Shown: piece by piece, positions 1 to 7,079 of the stretch
How the letters are laid out: every line of letters begins with the position of its first letter
Numbering within the stretch: position 1 is the first letter of the stretch
Assembly (NCBI RefSeq): GCF_015627125.1
Contig: NZ_VTDO01000008.1
Span: 23,032 to 87,031, forward strand
DNA from: Acinetobacter rathckeae
GTDB taxonomy: Bacteria > Pseudomonadota > Gammaproteobacteria > Pseudomonadales > Moraxellaceae
Length of the DNA stretch: 64,000 nucleotides
Direction: 5' to 3'
Notes under the pieces: generated by a model
The model's input: the letters and a program-made list of their open reading frames with translations, nothing else
Database searches by the model: none
What the model was told of the DNA's origin: nothing
Position numbers and translations under genes: made by a program

Positions 1-261
1 TGCTAAAAGTTTATTAAGCGGTGCTTCATGGGCTTTACCTAACCAAATAATCATTTCCGCATCTTGCAAACTTTTGCGATTTTCTGGAGTAAGCTGTATA
101 TCATGCCCAGATTGATTCCCCAATAAAAGTTCTGGCTCTTCCACCCCTTTCGTGACTTCTTGAGCAATCAAGTAAAGTGGGTGTATAGAAACCACCAATC
201 CTTTTGCCCAAAGGCTGTGACTGTAAAAAACTAAAGCCAGTACTGCAATTAAACGTGCCAT
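1..261 (-). CDS. znuA: ZnuA zinc-binding protein, N-terminal part (runs off window)
   Basis: Reading the minus strand from the ATG at 261 gives a signal-peptide start (MARLIAVLALVFYSHSLWA) and then the ZnuA-like mature N-terminus (VVSIHPLYLIAQEV, with the metal-site His in SIHPL). The frame stays open to base 1, so about 87 residues are visible and the rest lies outside the window. Another in-frame ATG at 282 would add seven residues; its upstream AGGA touches the start codon, so I prefer 261. ZnuA is the periplasmic substrate-binding protein that delivers zinc to the ZnuBC ABC importer. It is divergent from zur-znuC-znuB and shares the Zur-box region with them. Identification rests on the N-terminus plus context. 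Confidence 0.88.
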   Translation of the reverse strand, partial: MARLIAVLALVFYSHSLWAKGLVVSIHPLYLIAQEVTKGVEEPELLLGNQSGHDIQLTPENRKSLQDAEMIIWLGKAHEAPLNKLLA

Positions 262-289
262 CTGAGATCTCAATTGTGCCATTCCTAGC

Positions 290-302
290 GTTATAATATA
301 AC
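290..302. promoter_or_regulatory. Zur operator, box 1
   Basis: The sequence GTTATAATATAAC is a 13-base palindrome that matches the core of the gammaproteobacterial Zur box (GTTATANTATAAC). It lies 29 bases upstream of the preferred znuA start, where bound Zn-Zur would block znuA transcription. The palindrome is seen directly; its regulatory role is inferred from the family and from zur being the next gene. Confidence 0.88.
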
Positions 303-309
303 ATTTTAC

Positions 310-322
310 GTTATACTGTAAC
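310..322. promoter_or_regulatory. Zur operator, box 2
   Basis: GTTATACTGTAAC is a second Zur-core palindrome with one non-symmetric position, centred 20 bases (about two helical turns) from box 1. Two boxes on the same helical face between divergent genes suggest co-operative repression of znuA and of zur-znuCB. A weaker third match (10 of 13 to box 1) lies at 336-348. Confidence 0.82.
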
Positions 323-396
323 ATATATCAGAAATATGCTAATATAACTTTGAAAATATACAATCAAACATCCCAATTTTAGGTCAGGTAAATTAT

Positions 397-891
397 ATGG
401 CATCATGTACTCATTCACATGATAATACAGTGCATGGTGTACATGATCATGCAGACATCAACCTACGACTGCTTGAGGCAGAAACCTTGTGTGCGAGTAA
501 CCATGCTCGCCTGACACCTCTTAGAAAGGAAGTGCTGGCTTTAATTTTACAAGCACATGGCCCAATTGGGGCATACGACATCTTGGCACAAATCAAAAAC
601 ACATCAGATAAACCTGCTGCACCACCTACAGTCTATCGTAGTTTAGATTTTCTATTGGATATGGGGCTTGTTCATCGACTCAGCTCAATTAATGCTTTTA
701 TTCCATGTTGTCACCCTAGAGAAGGCCACCAAGCCGCTTTTTTAATTTGTTCAAACTGCAAAGCAGTCAAAGAAGCATCTGCTGACTCTGTACTTAGCCA
801 ACTTTCTACACTGACAGATTCAGATGAATTTACCATTCATCACACCACCATTGAAATTTCAGGAACATGTAAACAGTGCAACCTAGCTTAG
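397..891 (+). CDS. zur: Zur, zinc-dependent Fur-family repressor
   Basis: This 164-residue protein has the Fur-family layout. A winged-helix DNA-binding half (residues about 40-95, with the recognition segment PPTVYRSLDFLLDMGLVHR) is followed by a dimerisation half carrying the structural zinc cysteines CSNC and CKQC. The N-terminal His-rich segment (CTHSHDNTVHGVHDHAD) is longer than in typical Fur and may bind metal. Its stop overlaps the GTG start of znuC, so zur, znuC and znuB form one operon that probably represses itself through the Zur boxes at 290-322. Zur rather than Fur is chosen from the operon context and the boxes. Confidence 0.94.
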   Translation: MASCTHSHDNTVHGVHDHADINLRLLEAETLCASNHARLTPLRKEVLALILQAHGPIGAYDILAQIKNTSDKPAAPPTVYRSLDFLLDMGLVHRLSSINAFIPCCHPREGHQAAFLICSNCKAVKEASADSVLSQLSTLTDSDEFTIHHTTIEISGTCKQCNLA

Positions 892-1652
892 CACCTGAAC
901 TGATTGCTTTAAATAATATTCACGTTCATTTAGATGAACGTCATATTTTAACAGGCGTAGATTTTTCGTTGCATAAAAATGAAATTGTGACGCTCATTGG
1001 CCCAAATGGTGCGGGGAAATCAACGTTAATTAAAGTATTGCTAGGTATTGTTGAGCCAAGCCAAGGCCATATTCAGAAGTCTAGTGGTTTAAAGCTGTCT
1101 TATGTACCACAGAAATTTAATCCCTCTTTAAGCATGCCTTTACGAGTAAAAGACTTGCTTGGACTAGAAAAATGTACTGCCACAGTCAAACAGCAAATTA
1201 TTGATGAAACAGGCATTTATAAATTACTCAATGCAAAAGTACAATTGCTTTCTGGTGGTGAACGCCAACGAGTGTTACTCGCACGTGCATTACTTAGACA
1301 ACCGAATGTTTTAGTGCTTGATGAACCAATGCAGGGCCTTGATATTCAATCTGAAGCCGAGCTATATGCGTATGTTCGCACCCTACCCGAACGCTACGGT
1401 TGTGCTGTGATTATGGTGTCGCATGACCTACAGTGGGTCATGCAAGGCACACACCGCGTGATTTGTTTAAACAAACACGTTTGCTGTAGTGGCTCACCTG
1501 AAAATGTACAAAAACACCCTGAATATTTAGCAATTTTTGGCACACAACGCACATTTTATCAGCATCATCATGATCACTGTGCCCACGGCGACACACCAAC
1601 CACATGCCAACATGGTTCAACCCCTCATATTCACCCAGAAGCGGAAGTCTAA
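876..1652 (+). CDS. znuC: ZnuC zinc ABC transporter ATPase
   Basis: ATP-binding subunit of the ZnuABC high-affinity zinc importer, 258 residues. Visible motifs are Walker A (GPNGAGKST), the ABC signature (LLSGGERQR), Walker B (VLVLDEPMQGLD) and the switch His (VSHDLQ). The C-terminal tail is rich in histidine (HHHDHCAHGD and HIHPEAEV), as is common in ZnuC and possibly a metal buffer. Translation starts at a GTG inside the last codons of zur (16-base overlap), which suggests translational coupling. Confidence 0.95.
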   Translation: MQPSLAPELIALNNIHVHLDERHILTGVDFSLHKNEIVTLIGPNGAGKSTLIKVLLGIVEPSQGHIQKSSGLKLSYVPQKFNPSLSMPLRVKDLLGLEKCTATVKQQIIDETGIYKLLNAKVQLLSGGERQRVLLARALLRQPNVLVLDEPMQGLDIQSEAELYAYVRTLPERYGCAVIMVSHDLQWVMQGTHRVICLNKHVCCSGSPENVQKHPEYLAIFGTQRTFYQHHHDHCAHGDTPTTCQHGSTPHIHPEAEV

Positions 1653-1655
1653 ATC

Positions 1656-2453
1656 ATGATGGAATGGTTACAATTACTACTCCCTGCATGGGTGATGGGT
1701 AGTTTACTGATTTTTTTAACTGCGCCATTGGGGTGTTTAATGCTATGGCGACGGATGTCGTTTTTTGCCGACACAATGGCTCATGGCACACTTCTTGGTG
1801 TTGCCATTGCAGGGCTATTATCACTCCCTCTATGGATTGGCGTCTCTTTTTTAGCCTTGTTATTGGTCGCAATTCTATGGTTTTTATATGACCGTCGCTT
1901 ACCTAACGATGCCCTATTGGCATTGTGTTCAGCAACATTGCTGTGTAGTGGCCTGCTTTTAATTCAGCAACTCCCCTTGTTAAGACCAGAGCTCCAAAGT
2001 TATTTGTTTGGTGATTTACTGACCATTAATTGGTCTGACCTGCCTCTTTTCTCTGCTGTCATTTTAGTGGCGATTAGCATTTTATATAAATTTTGGCGAC
2101 CTCAACTTCAAATCGCCATTGATACAGATATTGCAATCAGCGAAGGCGTCAATGCAAAGTTACAGCGTTTAGTCTTCATGCTGTTATTAGCAATGTTTAC
2201 TGTATTGGCTTTACGTGCAGTCGGCTCATTACTCATGGGTGCACTGCTCGTCATACCTGCATTAACGGCACGACTTTTAGCACACTCACCAAAGCAAATG
2301 GTATTACTTGCTTTTGTACTGGGTCAAATTGCGTTATCTGTGGGTTTATGGTCAAGTGCTTTACTCAATATTGCCACGGGCTTAAGTATTGTTTTGACCA
2401 TGGCTCTATTGTTCTTTGGTATTTTCACCCTACAAAAACTCATTCATCGATAG
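1656..2453 (+). CDS. znuB: ZnuB zinc ABC transporter permease
   Basis: A 265-residue integral membrane protein of the ABC-3 (ZnuB/TroC/MntB) permease family with about seven to eight hydrophobic segments. The start (LLLPAWVMGSLLIFLTAPLG) and the LGVAIAG region are typical. It begins three bases after the znuC stop, completing zur-znuC-znuB. It forms the inner-membrane channel through which zinc delivered by ZnuA is pumped by ZnuC. The gene ends two bases before a convergent small gene, with no clear terminator between them. Confidence 0.95.
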   Translation: MMEWLQLLLPAWVMGSLLIFLTAPLGCLMLWRRMSFFADTMAHGTLLGVAIAGLLSLPLWIGVSFLALLLVAILWFLYDRRLPNDALLALCSATLLCSGLLLIQQLPLLRPELQSYLFGDLLTINWSDLPLFSAVILVAISILYKFWRPQLQIAIDTDIAISEGVNAKLQRLVFMLLLAMFTVLALRAVGSLLMGALLVIPALTARLLAHSPKQMVLLAFVLGQIALSVGLWSSALLNIATGLSIVLTMALLFFGIFTLQKLIHR

Positions 2454-2455
2454 AA

Positions 2456-2698
2456 CTATAAGAATGGGTTTTCAACCTCTTGTTTGTCTTGTAGTTGAAC
2501 TTTCTCAGGCAAATCTTTTGCTTCTTCTAAAGCCTTGACCAAGTCATTGGCAAAAGCTTGCAATGCTTTTGCTGTTTTTAATCCATCTTGGTCTTTGCTC
2601 ACCTGCAAATTGCCATAGATATTGACTCGGTCTAAGCCATTTTCTAAAGTTAAGTCATATATTGCAGATGATTCATCTGTCTCAAATGGTTTAAACAT
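2456..2698 (-). CDS. Small hypothetical protein, 80 aa
   Basis: The family is not recognised with certainty. The 80-residue protein is soluble, acidic and has no signal peptide. The first half reads like a beta-rich domain (YDLTLENGLDRVNIYGNLQV) and the second is a charged helix (KTAKALQAFANDLVKALEEAK) ending in a polar tail. It is convergent with znuB, two bases away, and 39 bases downstream of the nuclease gene on the same strand, so it may be co-transcribed with that gene. Clean coding structure and a sensible start support it as real. Confidence 0.72.
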   Translation of the reverse strand: MFKPFETDESSAIYDLTLENGLDRVNIYGNLQVSKDQDGLKTAKALQAFANDLVKALEEAKDLPEKVQLQDKQEVENPFL

Positions 2699-2737
2699 GT
2701 TTTATCCTCTTTATTAGTGCATGCTATACATTGACTG

Positions 2738-3811
2738 TTATTTAGCCATCATCTTTAAGAAGAATTCAAGTAAATCCATCAAAATTCGTTTAAAAAAGCT
2801 GACCCAAGTATTTTGACTATTTCCTGTTGAGGTTGATGTACTACCTTCAGAAGGACGATTCGGTGCCGTAAATTGTTTTTTGAGTGCAGTTAACTCTTCA
2901 GCACTGACCTCTGCAGCACAATCACTTTTTGTATCTGTAGACAAATACGCTGGTGCTCTGTTTGCTTTGATGTCTGCTGTCGACTCTGGCAAATCATAAA
3001 CTTTTCTTTTCGTAGCTTCACTCAAGCTTGGAAAAAGGTTAATCCCTGTGAGTGCTTCAATTTGGCAAACACTAACCACATTGACCTGCAAAGAGTCATC
3101 ATTGGGCGCATAGTAAGCACCGATCACCCCTGTTTTAGGATAATAGACTGCTTTAAATACGGCTGAAGGAACAAATACGCCATTACCAATGGTTTGTAAT
3201 TTTTTGCCCGCAAAAATAGGCCCTGTGACCACATAAACATCTTGTTTTTGCTTAGTCACCATACCTCTGGTGGCTTCTTCAAGCATACGCCATATTTCTT
3301 GGTTATTTTTAGGCGCTTGTGGCACCATATTCGCCAGTGAAAAACTGTCATACTGCGAAGCCTCATCTGGCATATCACCATTTGGTGACATATGCCCGCG
3401 GTCGTAGCCTGAACCTCTATAGTCTTTAAGCGTTGCTCTATAGATCGGGCTTACACGGTCTTCTTCATGAAAACTGTCTTGACGCTTGATTTTCTGGCTC
3501 AAACGTACAGGCGTTAAATGCTCTGCACTCCAAAAAGGGGTTTTAGATACACCAGAATACATGACATTAAAGCCATTTAAACAAAGGGGCGTCGTATTCT
3601 TTCTCAGACTTTCTTTCACCAAAAATGGCGGTGCATTATTATAAAATTGACTTGTACATGGCGTTTTGGCCCATATACTTTCACCACTTGCAAATGCAGA
3701 CTGTGGCAATAACATTGTGCCAAGTAAGGCACTTAAAAGACCACTAGAAAGGATTATTGTTCTATGACTCAAAGGATTTTTAAAGCAATTAAACGTGGTC
3801 ATAGACTTCAT
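2738..3811 (-). CDS. Exported DNA/RNA non-specific endonuclease
   Basis: A secreted nuclease of the NUC1/EndA (beta-beta-alpha metal) family. The first ATG (3811) opens a signal peptide ending in LPQSAFA-SGE; a TTG upstream is less likely. The catalytic motif DRGHMSPNGD and the metal-binding Asn region (LANMVPQAPKNNQEIW) are present, so it should be active. After the nuclease domain come a Ser/Thr-rich linker and a hydrophobic C-terminal helix (FFKRILMDLLEFFLKMMAK) that could tether it to a membrane. Such enzymes degrade extracellular nucleic acid for nutrient use or uptake; substrate preference cannot be read from the sequence. Confidence 0.88.
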   Translation of the reverse strand: MKSMTTFNCFKNPLSHRTIILSSGLLSALLGTMLLPQSAFASGESIWAKTPCTSQFYNNAPPFLVKESLRKNTTPLCLNGFNVMYSGVSKTPFWSAEHLTPVRLSQKIKRQDSFHEEDRVSPIYRATLKDYRGSGYDRGHMSPNGDMPDEASQYDSFSLANMVPQAPKNNQEIWRMLEEATRGMVTKQKQDVYVVTGPIFAGKKLQTIGNGVFVPSAVFKAVYYPKTGVIGAYYAPNDDSLQVNVVSVCQIEALTGINLFPSLSEATKRKVYDLPESTADIKANRAPAYLSTDTKSDCAAEVSAEELTALKKQFTAPNRPSEGSTSTSTGNSQNTWVSFFKRILMDLLEFFLKMMAK

Positions 3812-4041
3812 ATTTTTTTCAAACAAAATAATTTAAGAAGAGATTAACAATCTCACTTTATAAAGTATATTAGTGATGCGTTAATTGTTTATAGATTAGG
3901 CAGTTTGCGAACATCACCTTTTATTTGCTTACAATAGTATGCAACGATGGCATTTACTTTTGTATAAAGCACCTTTTGAACGGTGTAAAATAGAAGTCTT
4001 ACTGTTGCTATATTATGATTTCAAAGCTCTGGAGTCGAACA

Positions 4042-4299
4042 ATGCGTCATATTCTTTTCATCACTGGCCTATTGGTCGGTTTTTCATCTCTTCATTCTGT
4101 ATATGCTGAACCTGCGGTACAGCCTGGGCAAACTCTAGAGAGTTTATCAAAAGTGACTATCTCTACAACGGTGAATGATCAGCCGGGTTCTTTAGAAAAG
4201 TTGTTACAAAGTGGGGAGTATCAACTGATTTCACCAGATCCGATCAATACCAATACACCGTCTAGCAATACAGATAATGTACCTGTACGCTCAAAATAA
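4042..4299 (+). CDS. Small exported hypothetical protein
   Basis: An 85-residue protein from the ATG at 4042, which has GGAG about ten bases upstream; an in-frame ATG at 4015 would add nine residues. The N-terminus is a clear signal peptide (MRHILFITGLLVGFSSLHSVYA, cleavage before EPAV). The mature part is short and polar and ends in an Asn/Thr/Ser-rich tail. No known domain was recognised. It is convergent with kup and ends just before a shared bidirectional terminator. Confidence 0.68.
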   Translation: MRHILFITGLLVGFSSLHSVYAEPAVQPGQTLESLSKVTISTTVNDQPGSLEKLLQSGEYQLISPDPINTNTPSSNTDNVPVRSK

Positions 4300-4312
4300 A
4301 ATGAGCTTTTAT

Positions 4313-4345
4313 AAAAAAACCGAGTGCATTGCACTCGGTTTTTTT
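4313..4345. terminator. Bidirectional rho-independent terminator
   Basis: An eight-pair stem (CCGAGTGC with GCACTCGG) with a three-base loop is flanked by a run of A on the left and T on the right. It can therefore end both the small exported-protein gene (+) and kup (-). Confidence 0.9.
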
Positions 4346-4347
4346 AT

Positions 4348-6228
4348 TTAAATTTCAATTTGACTTCCCATTTCTACCACACGATTAGTTGGAATCTGAT
4401 AGAAGTCACTCACAGGACTGGTGTTTCGATACATAGAAATAAATAGTTTTTCTCGCCACGGTGCCATACCCTGCCCGACAGTATGTATGAGTCTGTCTCT
4501 TGAAATAAAGAAACTGATATGCATCATATCAAACTCAAAACCGAGTTCTTTGTAGGCTATTTCCAGCGCTTCAGGCACATTCGGCTGATCTTTAAAACCA
4601 TAATATAAAAAGAGACGATAAAAACGTTCATCTAACTTTTCAATATACATACGGTCTTGATCTGCAACGAATGGCACATCTTGCGTGACGACCGTAATCA
4701 TAATATTACGTTCATGAAGGACTTTATTGTGCTTAATATTGTGGAGCATGGCATGCGGTACAATATTGGGTGTCCCTGTGAGAAAAATCGCTTCACCCGG
4801 TACATATTTAGTGTCATCACTCATACTCACGCTTTTGATAAAAAGTTCGAGTGGTAAAGCATCTTTTTCTAGACGTTGAATCACAATCTCACGACCATTT
4901 TTCCATGTGATTAACACGGTAAACACGACAATACCAATGGCTAAAGGAACCCATCCGCCTGCTAGAATTTTGAGTGATGTAGATGATACAAAAACAATAT
5001 CCATCAATAAAAAGGGTACAGCAAATAAAGCCAATTTCCATACTGGCCATTTCCAACCACTTCGAGCGTAGGCAGTCACCAAGATGGTACTACAGAGCAT
5101 GGTCATGGTCACAGCCACACCATAGGCACTGGCCAAATTGGCACTGTTGTGAAAGAGTAAAATTAGAATAACAACAGAAATGTACAGAACCCAGTTAATA
5201 AACGGCAAGTAAATTTGACCTTGCTCTATGTCTGAGGTGTGATGAACCGTTAAGCGTGGTAAATAACGTAGCTGGATAGCTTGATTTGCCATTGAAAACA
5301 CACCCGTAATCACAGCTTGTGAGGCAATCACCGCAGCGGCGGTTGCCAAGGCGATCATTGGGTATAAGCCCCAATCGGGTACAAGCATATAAAATGGGTT
5401 TGAAATCGCAGTTGGGTCTCGCAGTAATAAAGCCCCCTGCCCGGCATAGTTAATCATTAAACATGGGCAAACCACCACAAACCACGCCAAACGAATGGGA
5501 CTACGGCCAAAATGCCCCATGTCTGCATAAAGCGCTTCACCGCCTGTAAGTGTAAGTACTACAGCACCCATGGCCAAAAAGGCTACACCCGGCTCTTGGG
5601 CAATAAAGTGAATTGCCCAATATGGATTAACAAGCTCTAAAACAAACGGCGTTTTGATAATACTTACAACACCAAGTACACCAATAGAAATAAACCACGT
5701 GAGTGTAATCGGGCCAAAGAATTTACCCATGGTTGCAGTACCATGCCTTTGCACCATAAATAAGGCAGTTAAAATGCCCAATGCAATCGGCATAAGCCAT
5801 TTATTAAATGCAGGTGTCGCAATACTTAACCCTTCAACGGCTGAAAGCACTGAAATGGCCGGCGTGATAATACCATCGCCAAAAAATAATGATGCACCAA
5901 TAAAACCAAGCGCTATCAGCAGTGTTTTCTTATGCCGATTCATTTGATTGGGACGCAGATTTAGTGCCAATAGCGACATAATACCGCCTTCGCCATTGTT
6001 ATCTGCTCGCATAATAAAGGTGACGTATTTTACACTGATGGTAAGCATCATTGACCAAAAAACCAATGATAAAATACCCATGATTGTCGCTTCACTTAAA
6101 GCAATATGCGCTTCAATAAAGCATTGTTTTATTGCATATAATGGACTCGTTCCGATGTCACCGAAGACCACCCCCAAAGCAGCAAGTGTGATCGCATATT
6201 TAGATGGTTTATAATTTGAATTTTGCAT
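4348..6228 (-). CDS. kup: Kup low-affinity potassium uptake protein
   Basis: Potassium:proton symporter of the KUP/HAK/KT family. The ATG at 6228 gives the family N-terminus ([22 protein letters not shown], broken here only by its length); a GTG at 6252 would add eight residues and is less likely. About 626 residues matches the usual length. The first part has about 12 membrane segments, with the motif [17 protein letters not shown] and the conserved [13 protein letters not shown]. The last 160 residues form the cytoplasmic C-terminal domain. It is monocistronic and ends at the shared terminator at 4313-4345. Confidence 0.96.
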   Translation of the reverse strand: MQNSNYKPSKYAITLAALGVVFGDIGTSPLYAIKQCFIEAHIALSEATIMGILSLVFWSMMLTISVKYVTFIMRADNNGEGGIMSLLALNLRPNQMNRHKKTLLIALGFIGASLFFGDGIITPAISVLSAVEGLSIATPAFNKWLMPIALGILTALFMVQRHGTATMGKFFGPITLTWFISIGVLGVVSIIKTPFVLELVNPYWAIHFIAQEPGVAFLAMGAVVLTLTGGEALYADMGHFGRSPIRLAWFVVVCPCLMINYAGQGALLLRDPTAISNPFYMLVPDWGLYPMIALATAAAVIASQAVITGVFSMANQAIQLRYLPRLTVHHTSDIEQGQIYLPFINWVLYISVVILILLFHNSANLASAYGVAVTMTMLCSTILVTAYARSGWKWPVWKLALFAVPFLLMDIVFVSSTSLKILAGGWVPLAIGIVVFTVLITWKNGREIVIQRLEKDALPLELFIKSVSMSDDTKYVPGEAIFLTGTPNIVPHAMLHNIKHNKVLHERNIMITVVTQDVPFVADQDRMYIEKLDERFYRLFLYYGFKDQPNVPEALEIAYKELGFEFDMMHISFFISRDRLIHTVGQGMAPWREKLFISMYRNTSPVSDFYQIPTNRVVEMGSQIEI

Positions 6229-6349
6229 AAAAAAACTACGTTTACTCTGCACTTAAACGAGATTTTATCACTATATAATGCTTTTTACTGTAACCACATG
6301 CGTTTTATCTTGGCAGCCTACATTTTTTTGGGTATGATCGCCCCTCATT

Positions 6350-6439
6350 GGTGAGGTGTCCGAGTGGCTTAAGGAGCACGCCTGGAAAGTGTGTATACGT
6401 TTACGCGTATCGAGGGTTCGAATCCCTCTCTCACCGCCA
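6350..6439 (+). tRNA. tRNA-Ser (anticodon GGA)
   Basis: A 90-base type II tRNA with encoded CCA. The acceptor stem pairs 6350-6356 with 6429-6435 and is followed by G-CCA. The anticodon stem 6377-6381/6389-6393 encloses the loop CTGGAAA, whose centre GGA (6384-6386) reads UCC/UCU serine codons. The long variable arm (about 6394-6411) and the T-loop GGTTCGAATCC are typical of tRNA-Ser. It stands alone between kup and gcd. No duplicated 3' end was seen nearby, so there is no sign of an integrated element. Confidence 0.97.
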
Positions 6440-6470
6440 TATTGTATACTTATAAAAATCATACTGTATT

Positions 6471-6504
6471 AAAAAGCTTAAACTCAACGGGTTTAAGCTT
6501 TTTT
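6471..6504 (+). terminator. Terminator after tRNA-Ser
   Basis: Bases 6471-6483 (AAAAAGCTTAAAC) pair with 6491-6503 around a seven-base loop, and the 3' arm ends in a T run. It lies 32 bases after the tRNA and probably ends its transcript. Confidence 0.82.
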
Positions 6505-7079
6505 ATTTACTCAGTAATCACAACAACAATACATAATTTTGAATAATATTGGAACATCAAAACATGAAGCTTCCACCTTTTCTTATTTGACACCATAAAG
6601 CACGTAGTTAAAAAAATATAAAACAACAGCTTATGCAGGAAATTGGTTAAAAGACCACTTTATTTTAAACCGTATATTGAGTCTTTTCGAACCAAACACT
6701 ATCTACATGAATATCAAAAACCTTAAAATTTCTATAAAAAATTAAACAAGTGTTTAAAAAAAGAGCTTTTTATGTAAAGATATGTACATCTATATATTTA
6801 TGTCAGTAATGCATGAAGTAGATACTCTCGAAAGCAGGAAAGCTTTGAGAGTAAGTAATAAGCTCACGGATTAGAGCCACTCATTTTATAGATATAAAAC
6901 TCGATGCAAAAAGGGTGCAATTCGATCGCTGTGTATGCGTATCATCACCGCCTAAAACTCATCCCTGTATCTGGTCTAGTATTAAAATAAAGTAAGCCCC
7001 TAATCCGATCTTATTACCATTATTGCCTGAAATATATGATTCAAAATTGGACTTTGAAAATATTTATGAAGGAATCGGT
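6505..7079. other. Long leader region of gcd
   Basis: About 575 bases without a convincing gene separate the tRNA terminator from the gcd start at 7080. The first half is very AT-rich. The second half holds a strong hairpin (6823-6853, listed separately), after which base composition becomes more balanced, as expected for a structured leader. An in-frame TTG at 7023 could extend gcd but has no ribosome-binding site. Confidence 0.5.
6823..6853 (+). promoter_or_regulatory. Strong hairpin upstream of gcd
   Basis: TACTCTC (6823-6829) pairs with GAGAGTA (6847-6853), and AAAGC (6831-6835) pairs with GCTTT (6842-6846). Only one base (G6830) is bulged and the loop is AGGAAA: 12 pairs in all. No T run follows, so it is not a normal terminator. 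It lies about 230 bases before the gcd start and could be part of a structured 5' leader. I do not recognise a known riboswitch class. Confidence 0.5.

Noticed and set aside
101..304. Minus-strand ORF of 67 codons at the window start
   Set aside because: It lies in another frame of the znuA N-terminal coding region and its sequence is low-complexity with no family features; the znuA frame gives a clear signal peptide and mature start.
6350..6439. tRNA-Ser as an attachment site for an integrated element
   Set aside because: No integrase gene and no duplicated tRNA 3' end were seen on either side; the neighbours are housekeeping genes.
6271..6462. Minus-strand ORF of 63 codons
   Set aside because: It runs antisense across tRNA-Ser and is a chance reading frame.
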